DNA of 64,000 bases, from the NCBI GenBank assembly GCA_021736305.1, contig JAIPGD010000001.1, forward strand, positions 1 through 64,000, written 5' to 3'. The stretch comes from Candidatus Izemoplasma sp. (lineage in GTDB: Bacteria > Bacillota_I > Bacilli_A > Izemoplasmatales > Hujiaoplasmataceae). Position numbers and translations under genes: made by a program. The notes under the pieces were generated by a model. That model made no database searches and was not told the origin of the DNA. It was given only the letters and a program-made list of their open reading frames with translations. The number at the start of each line of letters is the position of its first letter. Position 1 is the first letter of the stretch. Positions 48,490 through 58,368 of this stretch are shown here, one piece after another.

Positions 48490-49848
48490 ATGAGTAAATT
48501 TAAGAATAATGAAGAATTTTTTGAGTTTTCAAAAGAATTAGTTTCAATTCCTATATCAGAAATTTGTAAGCTTTTAGAAACACATAAGATTAAATTACCA
48601 CTTTTTGCTTATCGTTTTTTACTTAAAGAAACGATAAGAGATGAAGTTTTTGAAGAAAAACGTTTTGAGTCATATACTGATGAGTTAAAATATCGTTTAA
48701 GAAATTACGATAATTACTCAATTTATTTGCTTGAAAAACTTATTGATAAATATGATTTAGATTTTGACTTAGCAAAATTTAAAATTTTGTTGTGTGATTT
48801 TTTGTTTTTGAATAAAGACGAATTAAAAATCGGAAAATCATTTTTTACTGAACTAGAGAAATTAAAAAAGGATTTCCCAGAAGAAAAACAACGTTTGTCT
48901 TATCAACAGTTTTATGAAACAATTAAATCTGTTTTATCACAAACTGTTGGGTATATTGATGGTATTCATACTGATGATTGGACAGATGATGCTCTTACAT
49001 CTCATACATTAGGAGATCTAAAAAGTTTAGGACAAAAATATAATATTAAAGTTCCTAGAAGAATCAATAAAAGTCGTTTAATCGATATTTTGGTTGCTAA
49101 ATTCAGATTGACTGATGAAGAAAAAGAAGCATTAGAAGACAAAAGTATCCTTGATATTGAAATATATGCTAAGGATAAAGGCTTTAGAATTTCTACTGAT
49201 CTTAAAAAGAAAGATATGATTGAGTTTTTACGTTACTCTTTAGGTATCTATCATAAAGATGTTCCTGATGATAATTTTAATTATGAACTTCCTTTAGCTG
49301 GTAAGACTGAAATATTCGAGGAAGAGGAAAAAGAAGTTCCTGAAGAAAAAGAAACTATTGAAGTAAAAGAAGAAAAAGTAGTTGTTGAAGAAGTTGAAGA
49401 AGACACTTCTCCAGATATTGAAGCAATTGAAGAAGAACTTGAAGAAGCAATTGAAGATGTAACTGAAGAGTTTGAGGAAGAAATATTTGAAGAAGAAATT
49501 TCTGAAGAAGTTCAGACTGAAGAAGAAACTAGTGACATTGAAATTGAAGAACTTGAAGAAGAACCTGAAAAACCGAAAACGAAAAAATCAGATGAAATTA
49601 AGGATTCAGTTCCGACTGAATTAGCTGATAGTGAACTATTAACTGAAGAAGAAAAGGAACTATTAGATGAAAAAATCGCTTTTATTATTCGTAAGTATCA
49701 TCAGAAAAAACGTCGTAAAAAAATTCTTTGGACAATCTTTATTGTTTTATTAGTATTGCTTGTTGGTTTTATAGCGTACTCATATATATATTATCACTAT
49801 ATAAATGATGGAAATTTACCTTTTAATATCCCACTCTTTTGGAAATAG
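48490..49848 (+). CDS. C-terminally tail-anchored acidic protein with SAP/Rho-N-like helical motifs
   Basis: Two helix-extension-helix-like segments (TLGDLKSLGQKYNIKVPRRINKSRLIDILVAKF; SILDIEIYAKDKGFRISTDLKKKDMIEFLRYSL), long E-rich linker, C-terminal TM. Confidence 0.65.
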   Translation: MSKFKNNEEFFEFSKELVSIPISEICKLLETHKIKLPLFAYRFLLKETIRDEVFEEKRFESYTDELKYRLRNYDNYSIYLLEKLIDKYDLDFDLAKFKILLCDFLFLNKDELKIGKSFFTELEKLKKDFPEEKQRLSYQQFYETIKSVLSQTVGYIDGIHTDDWTDDALTSHTLGDLKSLGQKYNIKVPRRINKSRLIDILVAKFRLTDEEKEALEDKSILDIEIYAKDKGFRISTDLKKKDMIEFLRYSLGIYHKDVPDDNFNYELPLAGKTEIFEEEEKEVPEEKETIEVKEEKVVVEEVEEDTSPDIEAIEEELEEAIEDVTEEFEEEIFEEEISEEVQTEEETSDIEIEELEEEPEKPKTKKSDEIKDSVPTELADSELLTEEEKELLDEKIAFIIRKYHQKKRRKKILWTIFIVLLVLLVGFIAYSYIYYHYINDGNLPFNIPLFWK

Positions 49849-49866
49849 AATTATAAGGAGAATTAT

Positions 49867-52464
49867 TTGAAAGAAGATACAATATCTAAATATACACCAA
49901 TGATGCAACAATATCTTAAAATAAAAAAAGACTATAGTGATTATATAGTCTTTTTTAGACTAGGTGACTTTTATGAGATGTTCTTTCAAGATGCTATAAT
50001 CGCTTCTAAGGAATTAGAAATCGTTTTAACTGGAAGAGATGCAGGAGCTAAAGAAAAAGTGCCGATGTGTGGTATACCTTATCATTCAGCTAATACTTAT
50101 CTAGAAAAGCTTGTTAATAAAGGTTATAAAGTAGCTATTGCTGAACAAACAACTGAACCAACAAAGGGTAAAGGTATTGTTGAAAGAGATGTTGTTAAGT
50201 TAATTACTCCAGGAACCGTTATTGAAGAAGGTTTAGTGAATCAAAAAGATAATAATTATATAGTAGCTATATCTGAGACAAAAAGCGGATTTATACTTGC
50301 TTATTCTGATTTAACAACTGGAGAAAATTTTTTACAAATAATTCCCGATGACTTAGATGTATTATTTAATGAAATATTAAGTTTAAATGTAAAAGAGGTT
50401 GTTGTTGATGAAAAATTCAATAATAAGTTAATTAAACATTATTTAAATAATTATCAATTGACAATATCAGTAGAAAGTAATACTAGTTTAAAATCATATT
50501 ACCGGAATTTGGTTGCGGATATTTATGATTTAGATTTATTAAAAGCATTTGCTAGATTAATTAATTATCTAGAAAGAACGCAAAAACAAGAATTATTACA
50601 TTTACAAAAGGTTGAAGTCTATCAAGCTAACTCATATTTAAGAATAGATAATAACTCTAAAATTAATTTAGAATTAACCAAAACTATGATGTCAAAATCA
50701 GAAAAATCGACTTTGTTCTGGTTATTAGATAAATGTAAAACTGCTATGGGGTCAAGATATCTTAAACAAACAATTCAAAGACCTTTAATTGATAAAATTT
50801 TGATTGAAAAGCGTTATTCATTAGTTGAGAGTTTTAACGACCATTTTATTGAAAAGGCAGAAATCATTGACTTATTAAAGAAAGTCTATGATTTAGAAAG
50901 AATAGTTGGACGTTTATCCTTTGGGAATTGTAATGCTAAAGATTTAGTTAATCTAAAAAATTCATTAGAAGTAATGCCTAAAATTAAAGATAATCTTATA
51001 AATTTAGATAATGATTATTCTAGTGAATTAGCTAATTCATTTCCAGAACTTTCTAATGTTACTGAATTAATAAATAACGCAATAATTGACAACCCACCTT
51101 TAACGATAAAAGAAGGTAATTTCATTAAACCAGGTTACTCTGAACAGTTAGATGAAATAAAATCAATTTCAGAAAATGCTAAAGCATGGTTAGATAAATT
51201 TGTTAAACAAGAACGAGAAAAAACTGGAATTAAAAACTTAAAAGTTGGATATAATAAAGTGTTTGGTTATTACATAGAAATATCTAAAGGTCAAATTTCA
51301 CAAGTTAAACCCGAATTTGGCTATGATAGAAAACAAACCCTAACTAATTCAGAAAGATATATTACTGATGAACTAAAAGAAAAAGAAGCAATTATTCTAG
51401 GTTCTAAAGAAAAAACAGAACAACTAGAATATGAACTCTTTGTTGAAATCCGTGAAAGTGTACAAAAAGAAACAACCAAACTTCAAACACTAGCTAGAAA
51501 AATAGCTTTAGTTGATATGTTAATCGCATTTTCAACTATATCTATGGAAAAACGATATATAAAACCTAACATTACTAATTCTAAAAAATTAGAAATTATT
51601 GATGGAAGACATCCAGTAGTTGAAGCGATTAATTCAGAAGTTTTTATTGAAAATTCTTTAACTATGGATGAAGATAATAATATCTTATTAATAACTGGGC
51701 CGAATATGAGTGGTAAATCTACTTATATGCGGCAAACTGCATTAATAATTATTATGGCGCAAATGGGATGTTTTGTTCCAGCAAAATCTGCCGAGATATT
51801 TATTATTGACCAAATCTTTACAAGAATAGGCGCAAGTGATGATTTAAGTTCTGGACAATCAACTTTTATGGTTGAAATGAATCAAGTTAACTATGCTCTA
51901 AAAAACGCTACTGAAAAGAGTATAATTCTTTTTGATGAAATCGGTAGAGGTACTGCAACATATGATGGAATGGCTCTAGCACAAGCAATTATTGAGTATT
52001 GTCATCACAAATTAAAAGCAAAAATATTATTTTCTACTCATTATCATGAATTGACATATTTAGAAGATGGTCTAAAGACTTTAAGAAATGTTCATGTTAA
52101 AGCAAAAGAAGAAAATGGTAATATTGTCTTTTTACATAAAGTTGCTAAAGGTCCAACTGATAGATCTTATGGTATACATGTAGCTAAACTTGCTAAAATG
52201 CCAAAAGTAGTGATTGAAAGATCAACTGAAATATTAAAAGAGTTAGAAAAAAATCATGGTTATAATGTTATAAAACCACAAACAATTGATTTATTTAATT
52301 ATCTTGAAGCGACAGAAAAAGATACAGAAGAAAAAGAAAAATATGCATCAGTTATCGAACAATTAAAAACCATTGATATATTAGATATTACACCATTAAA
52401 TGCAATGAATATATTAAATGATGCAATCGAAGAGATTAAAAAAATTGATAAAAAGGATAAATAA
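49867..52464 (+). CDS. mutS: DNA mismatch repair protein MutS
   Basis: FFRLGDFYEMFFQDA, TGPNMSGKSTYMRQ, FDEIGRGTATYDGMAL. Confidence 0.97.
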   Translation: MKEDTISKYTPMMQQYLKIKKDYSDYIVFFRLGDFYEMFFQDAIIASKELEIVLTGRDAGAKEKVPMCGIPYHSANTYLEKLVNKGYKVAIAEQTTEPTKGKGIVERDVVKLITPGTVIEEGLVNQKDNNYIVAISETKSGFILAYSDLTTGENFLQIIPDDLDVLFNEILSLNVKEVVVDEKFNNKLIKHYLNNYQLTISVESNTSLKSYYRNLVADIYDLDLLKAFARLINYLERTQKQELLHLQKVEVYQANSYLRIDNNSKINLELTKTMMSKSEKSTLFWLLDKCKTAMGSRYLKQTIQRPLIDKILIEKRYSLVESFNDHFIEKAEIIDLLKKVYDLERIVGRLSFGNCNAKDLVNLKNSLEVMPKIKDNLINLDNDYSSELANSFPELSNVTELINNAIIDNPPLTIKEGNFIKPGYSEQLDEIKSISENAKAWLDKFVKQEREKTGIKNLKVGYNKVFGYYIEISKGQISQVKPEFGYDRKQTLTNSERYITDELKEKEAIILGSKEKTEQLEYELFVEIRESVQKETTKLQTLARKIALVDMLIAFSTISMEKRYIKPNITNSKKLEIIDGRHPVVEAINSEVFIENSLTMDEDNNILLITGPNMSGKSTYMRQTALIIIMAQMGCFVPAKSAEIFIIDQIFTRIGASDDLSSGQSTFMVEMNQVNYALKNATEKSIILFDEIGRGTATYDGMALAQAIIEYCHHKLKAKILFSTHYHELTYLEDGLKTLRNVHVKAKEENGNIVFLHKVAKGPTDRSYGIHVAKLAKMPKVVIERSTEILKELEKNHGYNVIKPQTIDLFNYLEATEKDTEEKEKYASVIEQLKTIDILDITPLNAMNILNDAIEEIKKIDKKDK

Positions 52465-54152
52465 TGGGTGTTATTAAGAAACTAGATCCAATTATTGCTA
52501 ATAAAATAGCTGCTGGTGAAGTGATTGAAAAATTAGCTAATGTTGTTAAAGAACTTGTTGAAAATGCAATTGATGCTAATGCAACTCATATTGATATAGA
52601 CTTATTAGAGTCTGGCTTAAAACGTATAAGAGTGATTGATGATGGAGATGGAATGGATTCAGAAGACATTGAAGCTGCCTTTGAAAGACATGCTACATCA
52701 AAAATCGCTTCAGTTAATGATTTATTTAGAATTAAATCATTAGGCTTTAGAGGTGAAGCAATTCCTTCAATAGCCTCAATAGCTAAGGTATCAATAACCA
52801 GTAAAAAAGATGACCAAGCAAAAGTGGTTGTTTTTGATAATGGAAAGTTTATTAAGAAAGCAGATGCTACTCTTAATAAAGGCACACAAGTTGATGTAGA
52901 AAAAATCTTCCATTACACCCCCGCAAGATTTAAGTATTTAAAATCAGAAAACTATGAATTAGCAATGATTCAAAATTTACTTTATCAATTTGCACTTTCA
53001 TATCCAAACATTGCATTTCGTTTAACGAATAATAAAAAAGGACTTTTTTCTTCAAATGGTAATGGTGATGTTTTAAACTTAATAGCGCAAATTTATGGCG
53101 CAAATGTTGGTAAATCACTTATCGAATTTTCTGGTGTTACTAGAGACTATGAAATTCATGGTTATACCACAAAACCAGTTATTAACCGCTCTAATAAAAA
53201 CTACATTCATATTATTGTTAATCATCGAGTAATTCAAGACACACAAATTATTCGTGCAATTTTAGAAAGTTATGATCAACTAATTCCTAAACAAAGATAT
53301 CCTATTACTGCATTATATATTGATGTTGATCCAATATTAATAGATGTAAATGTTCATCCACGTAAACAAGAAATAAAATTTTCTGAAAAAAATGCTTTAT
53401 TAGCTTTAATTAAAACATCAATTAAAAAAGAAGTATCAAGCAAACCTATCTATCAAGAAGTAGAAAAAAAATATTCACAAACAGCTTTAAGCTTTAGTGA
53501 AAAGAAAAATGATGATTATTATAATAAAACACCTAATAAAGAATTAGAACCAACGAAAACTAAAGCTAAATTAGTGATTCCTGATTTAGAATATATTGGA
53601 CAATATCTCGGGACTTATTTATTGTTTCAAAATGAAGCGGGATTATTTTTACTTGATCAACACGCAGCTGCCGAAAGAATTCGTTATGAAAAGTACTTAG
53701 AAGCGATGAATAGAAATAATACAGAAATAAAATCTACCTTAATACCATTAAAATTAGATTTTCCTGGTGATGTTATATCTAAAGCAAAACAATACCTTGA
53801 AGATATTGAAAAATTAGGAATTAATTTAGAATTTTTTGATTCACATATTTTAGTAAAAAAAATACCTCAATGGTTTCCCGAAAACTATGAAGAAATCTAT
53901 TTAGAAACGATTATCAATAACTTTATTGATGAAGTCCCTAATGATAAATCAACTTTAATTGATGGTTTAGCTAAATTATTGGCTTGTAAGCACTCGTTAA
54001 AAGCTAATCATTATATTACTGAAGTTGAAGCTAATCATTTAGTTAGTGACTTAAGAAAATGTGATAGGCCATATACTTGTCCTCATGGGAGACCAATCAT
54101 AGTGAAATTGAAATATCAAGAAATAGAACATTGGTTTAACCGGGTGATATAA
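52464..54152 (+). CDS. mutL: DNA mismatch repair protein MutL (endonuclease type)
   Basis: KIAAGEVIEK, DDGDGM, DQHAAAERIRYE endonuclease motif, CPHGRP. Confidence 0.96.
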   Translation: MGVIKKLDPIIANKIAAGEVIEKLANVVKELVENAIDANATHIDIDLLESGLKRIRVIDDGDGMDSEDIEAAFERHATSKIASVNDLFRIKSLGFRGEAIPSIASIAKVSITSKKDDQAKVVVFDNGKFIKKADATLNKGTQVDVEKIFHYTPARFKYLKSENYELAMIQNLLYQFALSYPNIAFRLTNNKKGLFSSNGNGDVLNLIAQIYGANVGKSLIEFSGVTRDYEIHGYTTKPVINRSNKNYIHIIVNHRVIQDTQIIRAILESYDQLIPKQRYPITALYIDVDPILIDVNVHPRKQEIKFSEKNALLALIKTSIKKEVSSKPIYQEVEKKYSQTALSFSEKKNDDYYNKTPNKELEPTKTKAKLVIPDLEYIGQYLGTYLLFQNEAGLFLLDQHAAAERIRYEKYLEAMNRNNTEIKSTLIPLKLDFPGDVISKAKQYLEDIEKLGINLEFFDSHILVKKIPQWFPENYEEIYLETIINNFIDEVPNDKSTLIDGLAKLLACKHSLKANHYITEVEANHLVSDLRKCDRPYTCPHGRPIIVKLKYQEIEHWFNRVI

Positions 54153-55031
54153 ATGGATTTATTAGTAATTGTAGGACCAACAGGAGTTGGGAAAACCCAA
54201 TTATCAATTGTTTTAGCAAAAGAATTTAATGGAGAAATAATTTCTGGGGATGCTATGCAATTTTATAAAGGAATGGACATTGGAACTGCCAAAGCAACCA
54301 AAACGCAAAGAGACAGTGTTAAACATCATTTATTAGATATTTTAGAACCTAATGAGACTTTTACAGTAGTCGACTATCAAAAAATGGTAAGAGAAAAAAT
54401 CGATAATATTAAAGCAAAAAATAAATTACCGATTTTAGTTGGTGGCTCAGGTTTATATATTCAATCGATAATTTATAACTATAAATTTAAAGGAAATAAA
54501 AGCAAACAAAAAGATGAATTGAATAATCTATCATTAACCGACTTACAAAACCAGTTAAAAAAACATAATCCACTTTTATATGAAAAGATTGATTTAGAAA
54601 ATAAAAGACGCGTAATAAGAGCTTTAGAAAAAACTGATGATGATATTCAAAAGCAAGTTAAACCATATTATAACGATTCTTTAGTGATTGGATTGAATAC
54701 TGAAAGAAATAAACTTTACGAAAGAATCAATAACCGCGTTGATTTAATGATTAAAAACGGTTTATTAGAAGAAGTTAAAACACTGTATGATAAAAAAATT
54801 AATTCTCAAAGTGTTCAGGCTATAGGATATAAAGAATTTTATCTGTATTTTTCTGGAGAAATTACTTTAGAAGAAGCAATTAGACTAGTAAAAAGAAACT
54901 CAAGGAGATATGCAAAAAGACAGCTAACTTGGTTTAGAAATAAAATGAATGTAAATTGGTTTGAAAGTGATTTTACTGATTTTGAATTAACAATTCAAGA
55001 CGTGAAAAAATTCATAAAAAAAAGAAGCTAG
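54153..55031 (+). CDS. miaA: tRNA dimethylallyltransferase
   Basis: [33 protein letters not shown]. Confidence 0.95.
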   Translation: MDLLVIVGPTGVGKTQLSIVLAKEFNGEIISGDAMQFYKGMDIGTAKATKTQRDSVKHHLLDILEPNETFTVVDYQKMVREKIDNIKAKNKLPILVGGSGLYIQSIIYNYKFKGNKSKQKDELNNLSLTDLQNQLKKHNPLLYEKIDLENKRRVIRALEKTDDDIQKQVKPYYNDSLVIGLNTERNKLYERINNRVDLMIKNGLLEEVKTLYDKKINSQSVQAIGYKEFYLYFSGEITLEEAIRLVKRNSRRYAKRQLTWFRNKMNVNWFESDFTDFELTIQDVKKFIKKRS

Positions 55032-55042
55032 GCTTCTTAATT

Positions 55043-55444
55043 TTATTTCTTTGGATATGGCCAATTATCTAGTCCGCCTTTTAAGACATAAACTGGATTA
55101 TAACCTTTCCTCATTAATTTTTTACCAACTTTTTTTACTAAACCAGTATCTTTGTCATGGTAAAGGAAAATTGGTTGATCAGCTCTGATTAAATAAAGAT
55201 TCTGAAACACAGATTTTTTAGGGTAGTTTCGGCTACCATTAATCTTTTCTTTTTGATAATCTTCTTCAGATCGAATATCAATTAATTGACCTCTTCGCAT
55301 ATTTTTACGGAATTCATCTGGTTCTAAATAAAGTAAACCACCTTGATTCTTCTTGTTTTTAGATAATGCAATTAAAAAACCAAGAGAAATACCAAGTACA
55401 ACGGGTAATATCCACTCTGATATTGCTAAAAACATCATAATCAC
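55043..55444 (-). CDS. Membrane-anchored rhodanese-like protein, no catalytic cysteine
   Basis: TM then LIDIRSEEDYQKEKINGSRNYP...PIFLYHDKDTG...VYVLKGGLDNWPY; no Cys in the domain. Confidence 0.85.
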   Translation of the reverse strand: MIMMFLAISEWILPVVLGISLGFLIALSKNKKNQGGLLYLEPDEFRKNMRRGQLIDIRSEEDYQKEKINGSRNYPKKSVFQNLYLIRADQPIFLYHDKDTGLVKKVGKKLMRKGYNPVYVLKGGLDNWPYPKK

Positions 55445-55485
55445 CTCTTTTTGACTACTAATATTATAGTAGAAGTGAAAACTAT

Positions 55486-55513
55486 TGTCAATAAAGTGAT
55501 TTTATATTATAAT
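55486..55513 (+). promoter_or_regulatory. efp promoter
   Basis: TTGTCA-N16-TATAAT. Confidence 0.6.
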
Positions 55514-55546
55514 GACTCTGTTAGATATTTTTTATGGGAAGGAGTA

Positions 55547-55569
55547 AATAATAAATTAAATTTATTATT
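55547..55569 (+). promoter_or_regulatory. Hairpin between Shine-Dalgarno and efp start codon
   Basis: aataataaattaaatttattatt inverted repeat; GGAAGGAG at 55538-55544 region, ATG at 55578. Confidence 0.6.
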
Positions 55570-55577
55570 ATTACTAT

Positions 55578-56141
55578 ATGATTACAACTAATGACTTTAA
55601 AACAGGATTAACAATTAAATACGAAGGTGATTTATATCAAGTTATAGAATTCCAACATGTAAAACCTGGTAAAGGTAGCGCATTTGTTCGTACAAAACTA
55701 CGTAATTTAAGAACTAATTCTGTTATCGATAAAACATTTAATTCAGGAATAAAAATAGAAACAGCAATGATTGAAAAAAACACAATGCAATATTTATATC
55801 ATGATGGTGAAACTCATGTATTTATGAATAATGATACTTATGAACAACTAGAATTGCATGAATCTATGCTTGAAGGAAAATTAGAGTTTATTAAAGAAGG
55901 TATGGAAATCATAATTATTTCTTTTGAAAAAGAAATTTTAGGGATTGAATTACCTGATAAGGTAACTTTAGAGATTGTCTCAACACCAGGCGGTGCTAGA
56001 GGTAATACAGCAAGTAACGCAACAAAAGAAGCATTGACAGATACAGGTTTAAGATTATCAGTACCTTTATTTATCAATGAAGGAGATAAAATCGTTGTTT
56101 CTACTGAAACAGGGAAATACGATACAAGAGCTAAAGAATAA
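55578..56141 (+). CDS. efp: Elongation factor P
   Basis: DFKTGLTIKYEGDLYQVIEFQHVKPGKGSAFVRTKLRNL. Confidence 0.97.
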   Translation: MITTNDFKTGLTIKYEGDLYQVIEFQHVKPGKGSAFVRTKLRNLRTNSVIDKTFNSGIKIETAMIEKNTMQYLYHDGETHVFMNNDTYEQLELHESMLEGKLEFIKEGMEIIIISFEKEILGIELPDKVTLEIVSTPGGARGNTASNATKEALTDTGLRLSVPLFINEGDKIVVSTETGKYDTRAKE

Positions 56142-56156
56142 AAGGAAGTGATTTTT

Positions 56157-57536
56157 TTGGAAGTTAGTCAGATGTGGCTAGTCTTACAAGTTTTAGCATC
56201 CATTGACCCTGGGTTGATTATTTTGATGCTAGGATTAATAATGGTTTCAGCGTTTTTTTCATCTACTGAAACCGCCTATTCCTCCGTTGGGAGACTTAGA
56301 TTAAAAACCTTGGTTGAATTAAATAAACCAGGATCAAAAAAAGCATTATGGATAGTTGATAATTTTGATAAAACATTAACAACACTGTTAGTAGGAAATA
56401 ATTTAGCTAATATTGGACTTGCAACAGTCAGTGTTATCTTTTTTACTAATATATTTGCTGGGATAACTAATCCGAGTACACAACAAACTGTTGTTGCTTT
56501 AATGAATACAGGTGTTATGACAATCATAATTTTGATATTTGGTGAAATTATGCCAAAAACTTATGCAAAGAGTAATTCTGAAAAATTTTCATTAAGAATG
56601 TCAAAATTCATCTATTTTCTTATAAGAATAATGACACCACTAACCTTTATGTTTTTATTATTAAACCGAAAAGTTAGTGGCAGAATTGAACCTAATAAAC
56701 GAATTAGTGTTACTGAAAGTGACCTTGAAACCATAATTGATACAATGGAAGAAGAGGGTTCTATTCAAGTTGGTGAAGCAGATATGTTACAAAGTGTTTT
56801 AGAATTATCAGATATCTGCGTAGAAGAAATTATGACACCTAGAGTAGATGTTATTGCTATAGGAGTAAATGATTCAGTTTCAAAAATCAAACGAATGTTT
56901 TTTCAAAATAAATTTTCGCGAATTCCAGTATTTGAAGATAATATTGATAATATTATTGGGATTCTATCAGAAAGAGATTTTTATACTAAGCTATTACAAA
57001 AACAAAATGTAAATTTGCGAAGTCTCGTACGTCCAGCTTTATTTATTCCAACATCTACGAAAGTAGATAGTTTAATTGCGCTTTTACAAAACAAAAATAC
57101 ACATTTAGCAATTGTTGTGGATGAATATGGTGGTGTAGATGGAATTGTTACTATGGAAGATGCTTTAGAAGAGTTGGTTGGTGAAATTTATGATGAACAT
57201 GATGAGGTTATCGAAACCATTACAAAAAAAGACGATTATAACTACTTAATCAACGCAGACTACGATTTAGAAGATCTATTTGAAGATTTAAACTTAGGAA
57301 AACCTCCTGTATCAGATTCAACAAGTATTGGTGGTTGGTTATTTGAAATGTTTCAGGATATTCCTGAAATTGATGAAGAAATAGAATATGAAGTAAGATA
57401 TAATCAAGAATATGATGAATTAAGTGAGCTTATCAATGAAGATAAGGCTACATTAATATTTAAAATTCTTAAAGTTAAGAAACGAAGAATTAAATCAGTA
57501 TTGATGACAATTAAAGTTGAGGATTCTGATAACTAA
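56157..57536 (+). CDS. CNNM/HlyC-CorC family CBS-domain membrane protein
   Basis: DUF21 TM region (FFSSTETAYSSVGRLRLKTL), CBS domains (EIMTPRVDVIAI), CorC_HlyC domain; start approximate (TTG 56157; ORF track 56148). Confidence 0.9.
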   Translation: MEVSQMWLVLQVLASIDPGLIILMLGLIMVSAFFSSTETAYSSVGRLRLKTLVELNKPGSKKALWIVDNFDKTLTTLLVGNNLANIGLATVSVIFFTNIFAGITNPSTQQTVVALMNTGVMTIIILIFGEIMPKTYAKSNSEKFSLRMSKFIYFLIRIMTPLTFMFLLLNRKVSGRIEPNKRISVTESDLETIIDTMEEEGSIQVGEADMLQSVLELSDICVEEIMTPRVDVIAIGVNDSVSKIKRMFFQNKFSRIPVFEDNIDNIIGILSERDFYTKLLQKQNVNLRSLVRPALFIPTSTKVDSLIALLQNKNTHLAIVVDEYGGVDGIVTMEDALEELVGEIYDEHDEVIETITKKDDYNYLINADYDLEDLFEDLNLGKPPVSDSTSIGGWLFEMFQDIPEIDEEIEYEVRYNQEYDELSELINEDKATLIFKILKVKKRRIKSVLMTIKVEDSDN

Positions 57537-57573
57537 GTGGAATTCCTCACTTTTTTAAGAAAGGAGCAAATCT

Positions 57574-58293
57574 ATGGAAAGATTACAAAAAATAATCGCG
57601 AAAGCGGGGATTACTTCAAGAAGAAAAGCTGAAGATTTGATAACTGAAGGCAAAGTAAAAGTAAATGGAGAAATTGTAACTGAATTAGGTACAAGAGCTT
57701 CTTTTTCTGATGAAATAATTGTCGATGGAAAAAAGATACATAGAGAAAACTTGGTTTATTTTGTTCTTTATAAACCTGAAGGTTATATTTCGGCTGTAAA
57801 AGATCAATTTAACCGTAAAACAGTTGTGGATTTAATTCCAGTAAAAGAAAAGATATTTCCAGTAGGTCGTTTAGATTATGATACTTCCGGTCTTATACTT
57901 ATAACTAATGATGGTGACTTTGCTCAACATATGATACATCCTAAATATATGATTGAAAAAGAATATTATGTGAGAATCAAAGGCTTGTTAAGAAAAGAAT
58001 CATCAATTCTACTCGCTAAGGGATTGAAATATGATGGAATTCAAGCAATGCCAGCAAAAGTATGGAATGTAAACTACGATGAAAAGAAAGAAACTACCTT
58101 CTTAAATATTATTATAACTGAAGGTAAAAATCACCAAGTTAAAAAGATGTTCGAAGCTTTAGGGCATGAAGTTATTAAGCTTAAACGAGAACGTTTTGGA
58201 ACAGTAACTTTAGAGGGATTAAACAAAGGCGAATACCGAATTTTGAAACCTCATGAAATAAAAACCCTCTATAACCTTTCTAAAAACGGGTAA
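57574..58293 (+). CDS. rluB: 23S rRNA pseudouridine synthase RluB-like
   Basis: S4 domain MERLQKIIAKAGITSRRKAEDLI; FPVGRLDYDTSGLILITNDG. Confidence 0.92.
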   Translation: MERLQKIIAKAGITSRRKAEDLITEGKVKVNGEIVTELGTRASFSDEIIVDGKKIHRENLVYFVLYKPEGYISAVKDQFNRKTVVDLIPVKEKIFPVGRLDYDTSGLILITNDGDFAQHMIHPKYMIEKEYYVRIKGLLRKESSILLAKGLKYDGIQAMPAKVWNVNYDEKKETTFLNIIITEGKNHQVKKMFEALGHEVIKLKRERFGTVTLEGLNKGEYRILKPHEIKTLYNLSKNG

Positions 58294-58368
58294 AGAAAAA
58301 AAACTAACGATTTATTCTAGCCAAATCTTAAAAATATGATATAATGTTTAAAGGTTGAGGAGGTTTAG

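Noticed and set aside
52586-53118. Minus-strand ORFs overlapping mutL
   Set aside because: Overlap conserved MutL motifs; no independent evidence.
55838-56527. Minus-strand ORFs overlapping efp and the CBS-domain gene
   Set aside because: Antisense to well-supported genes.
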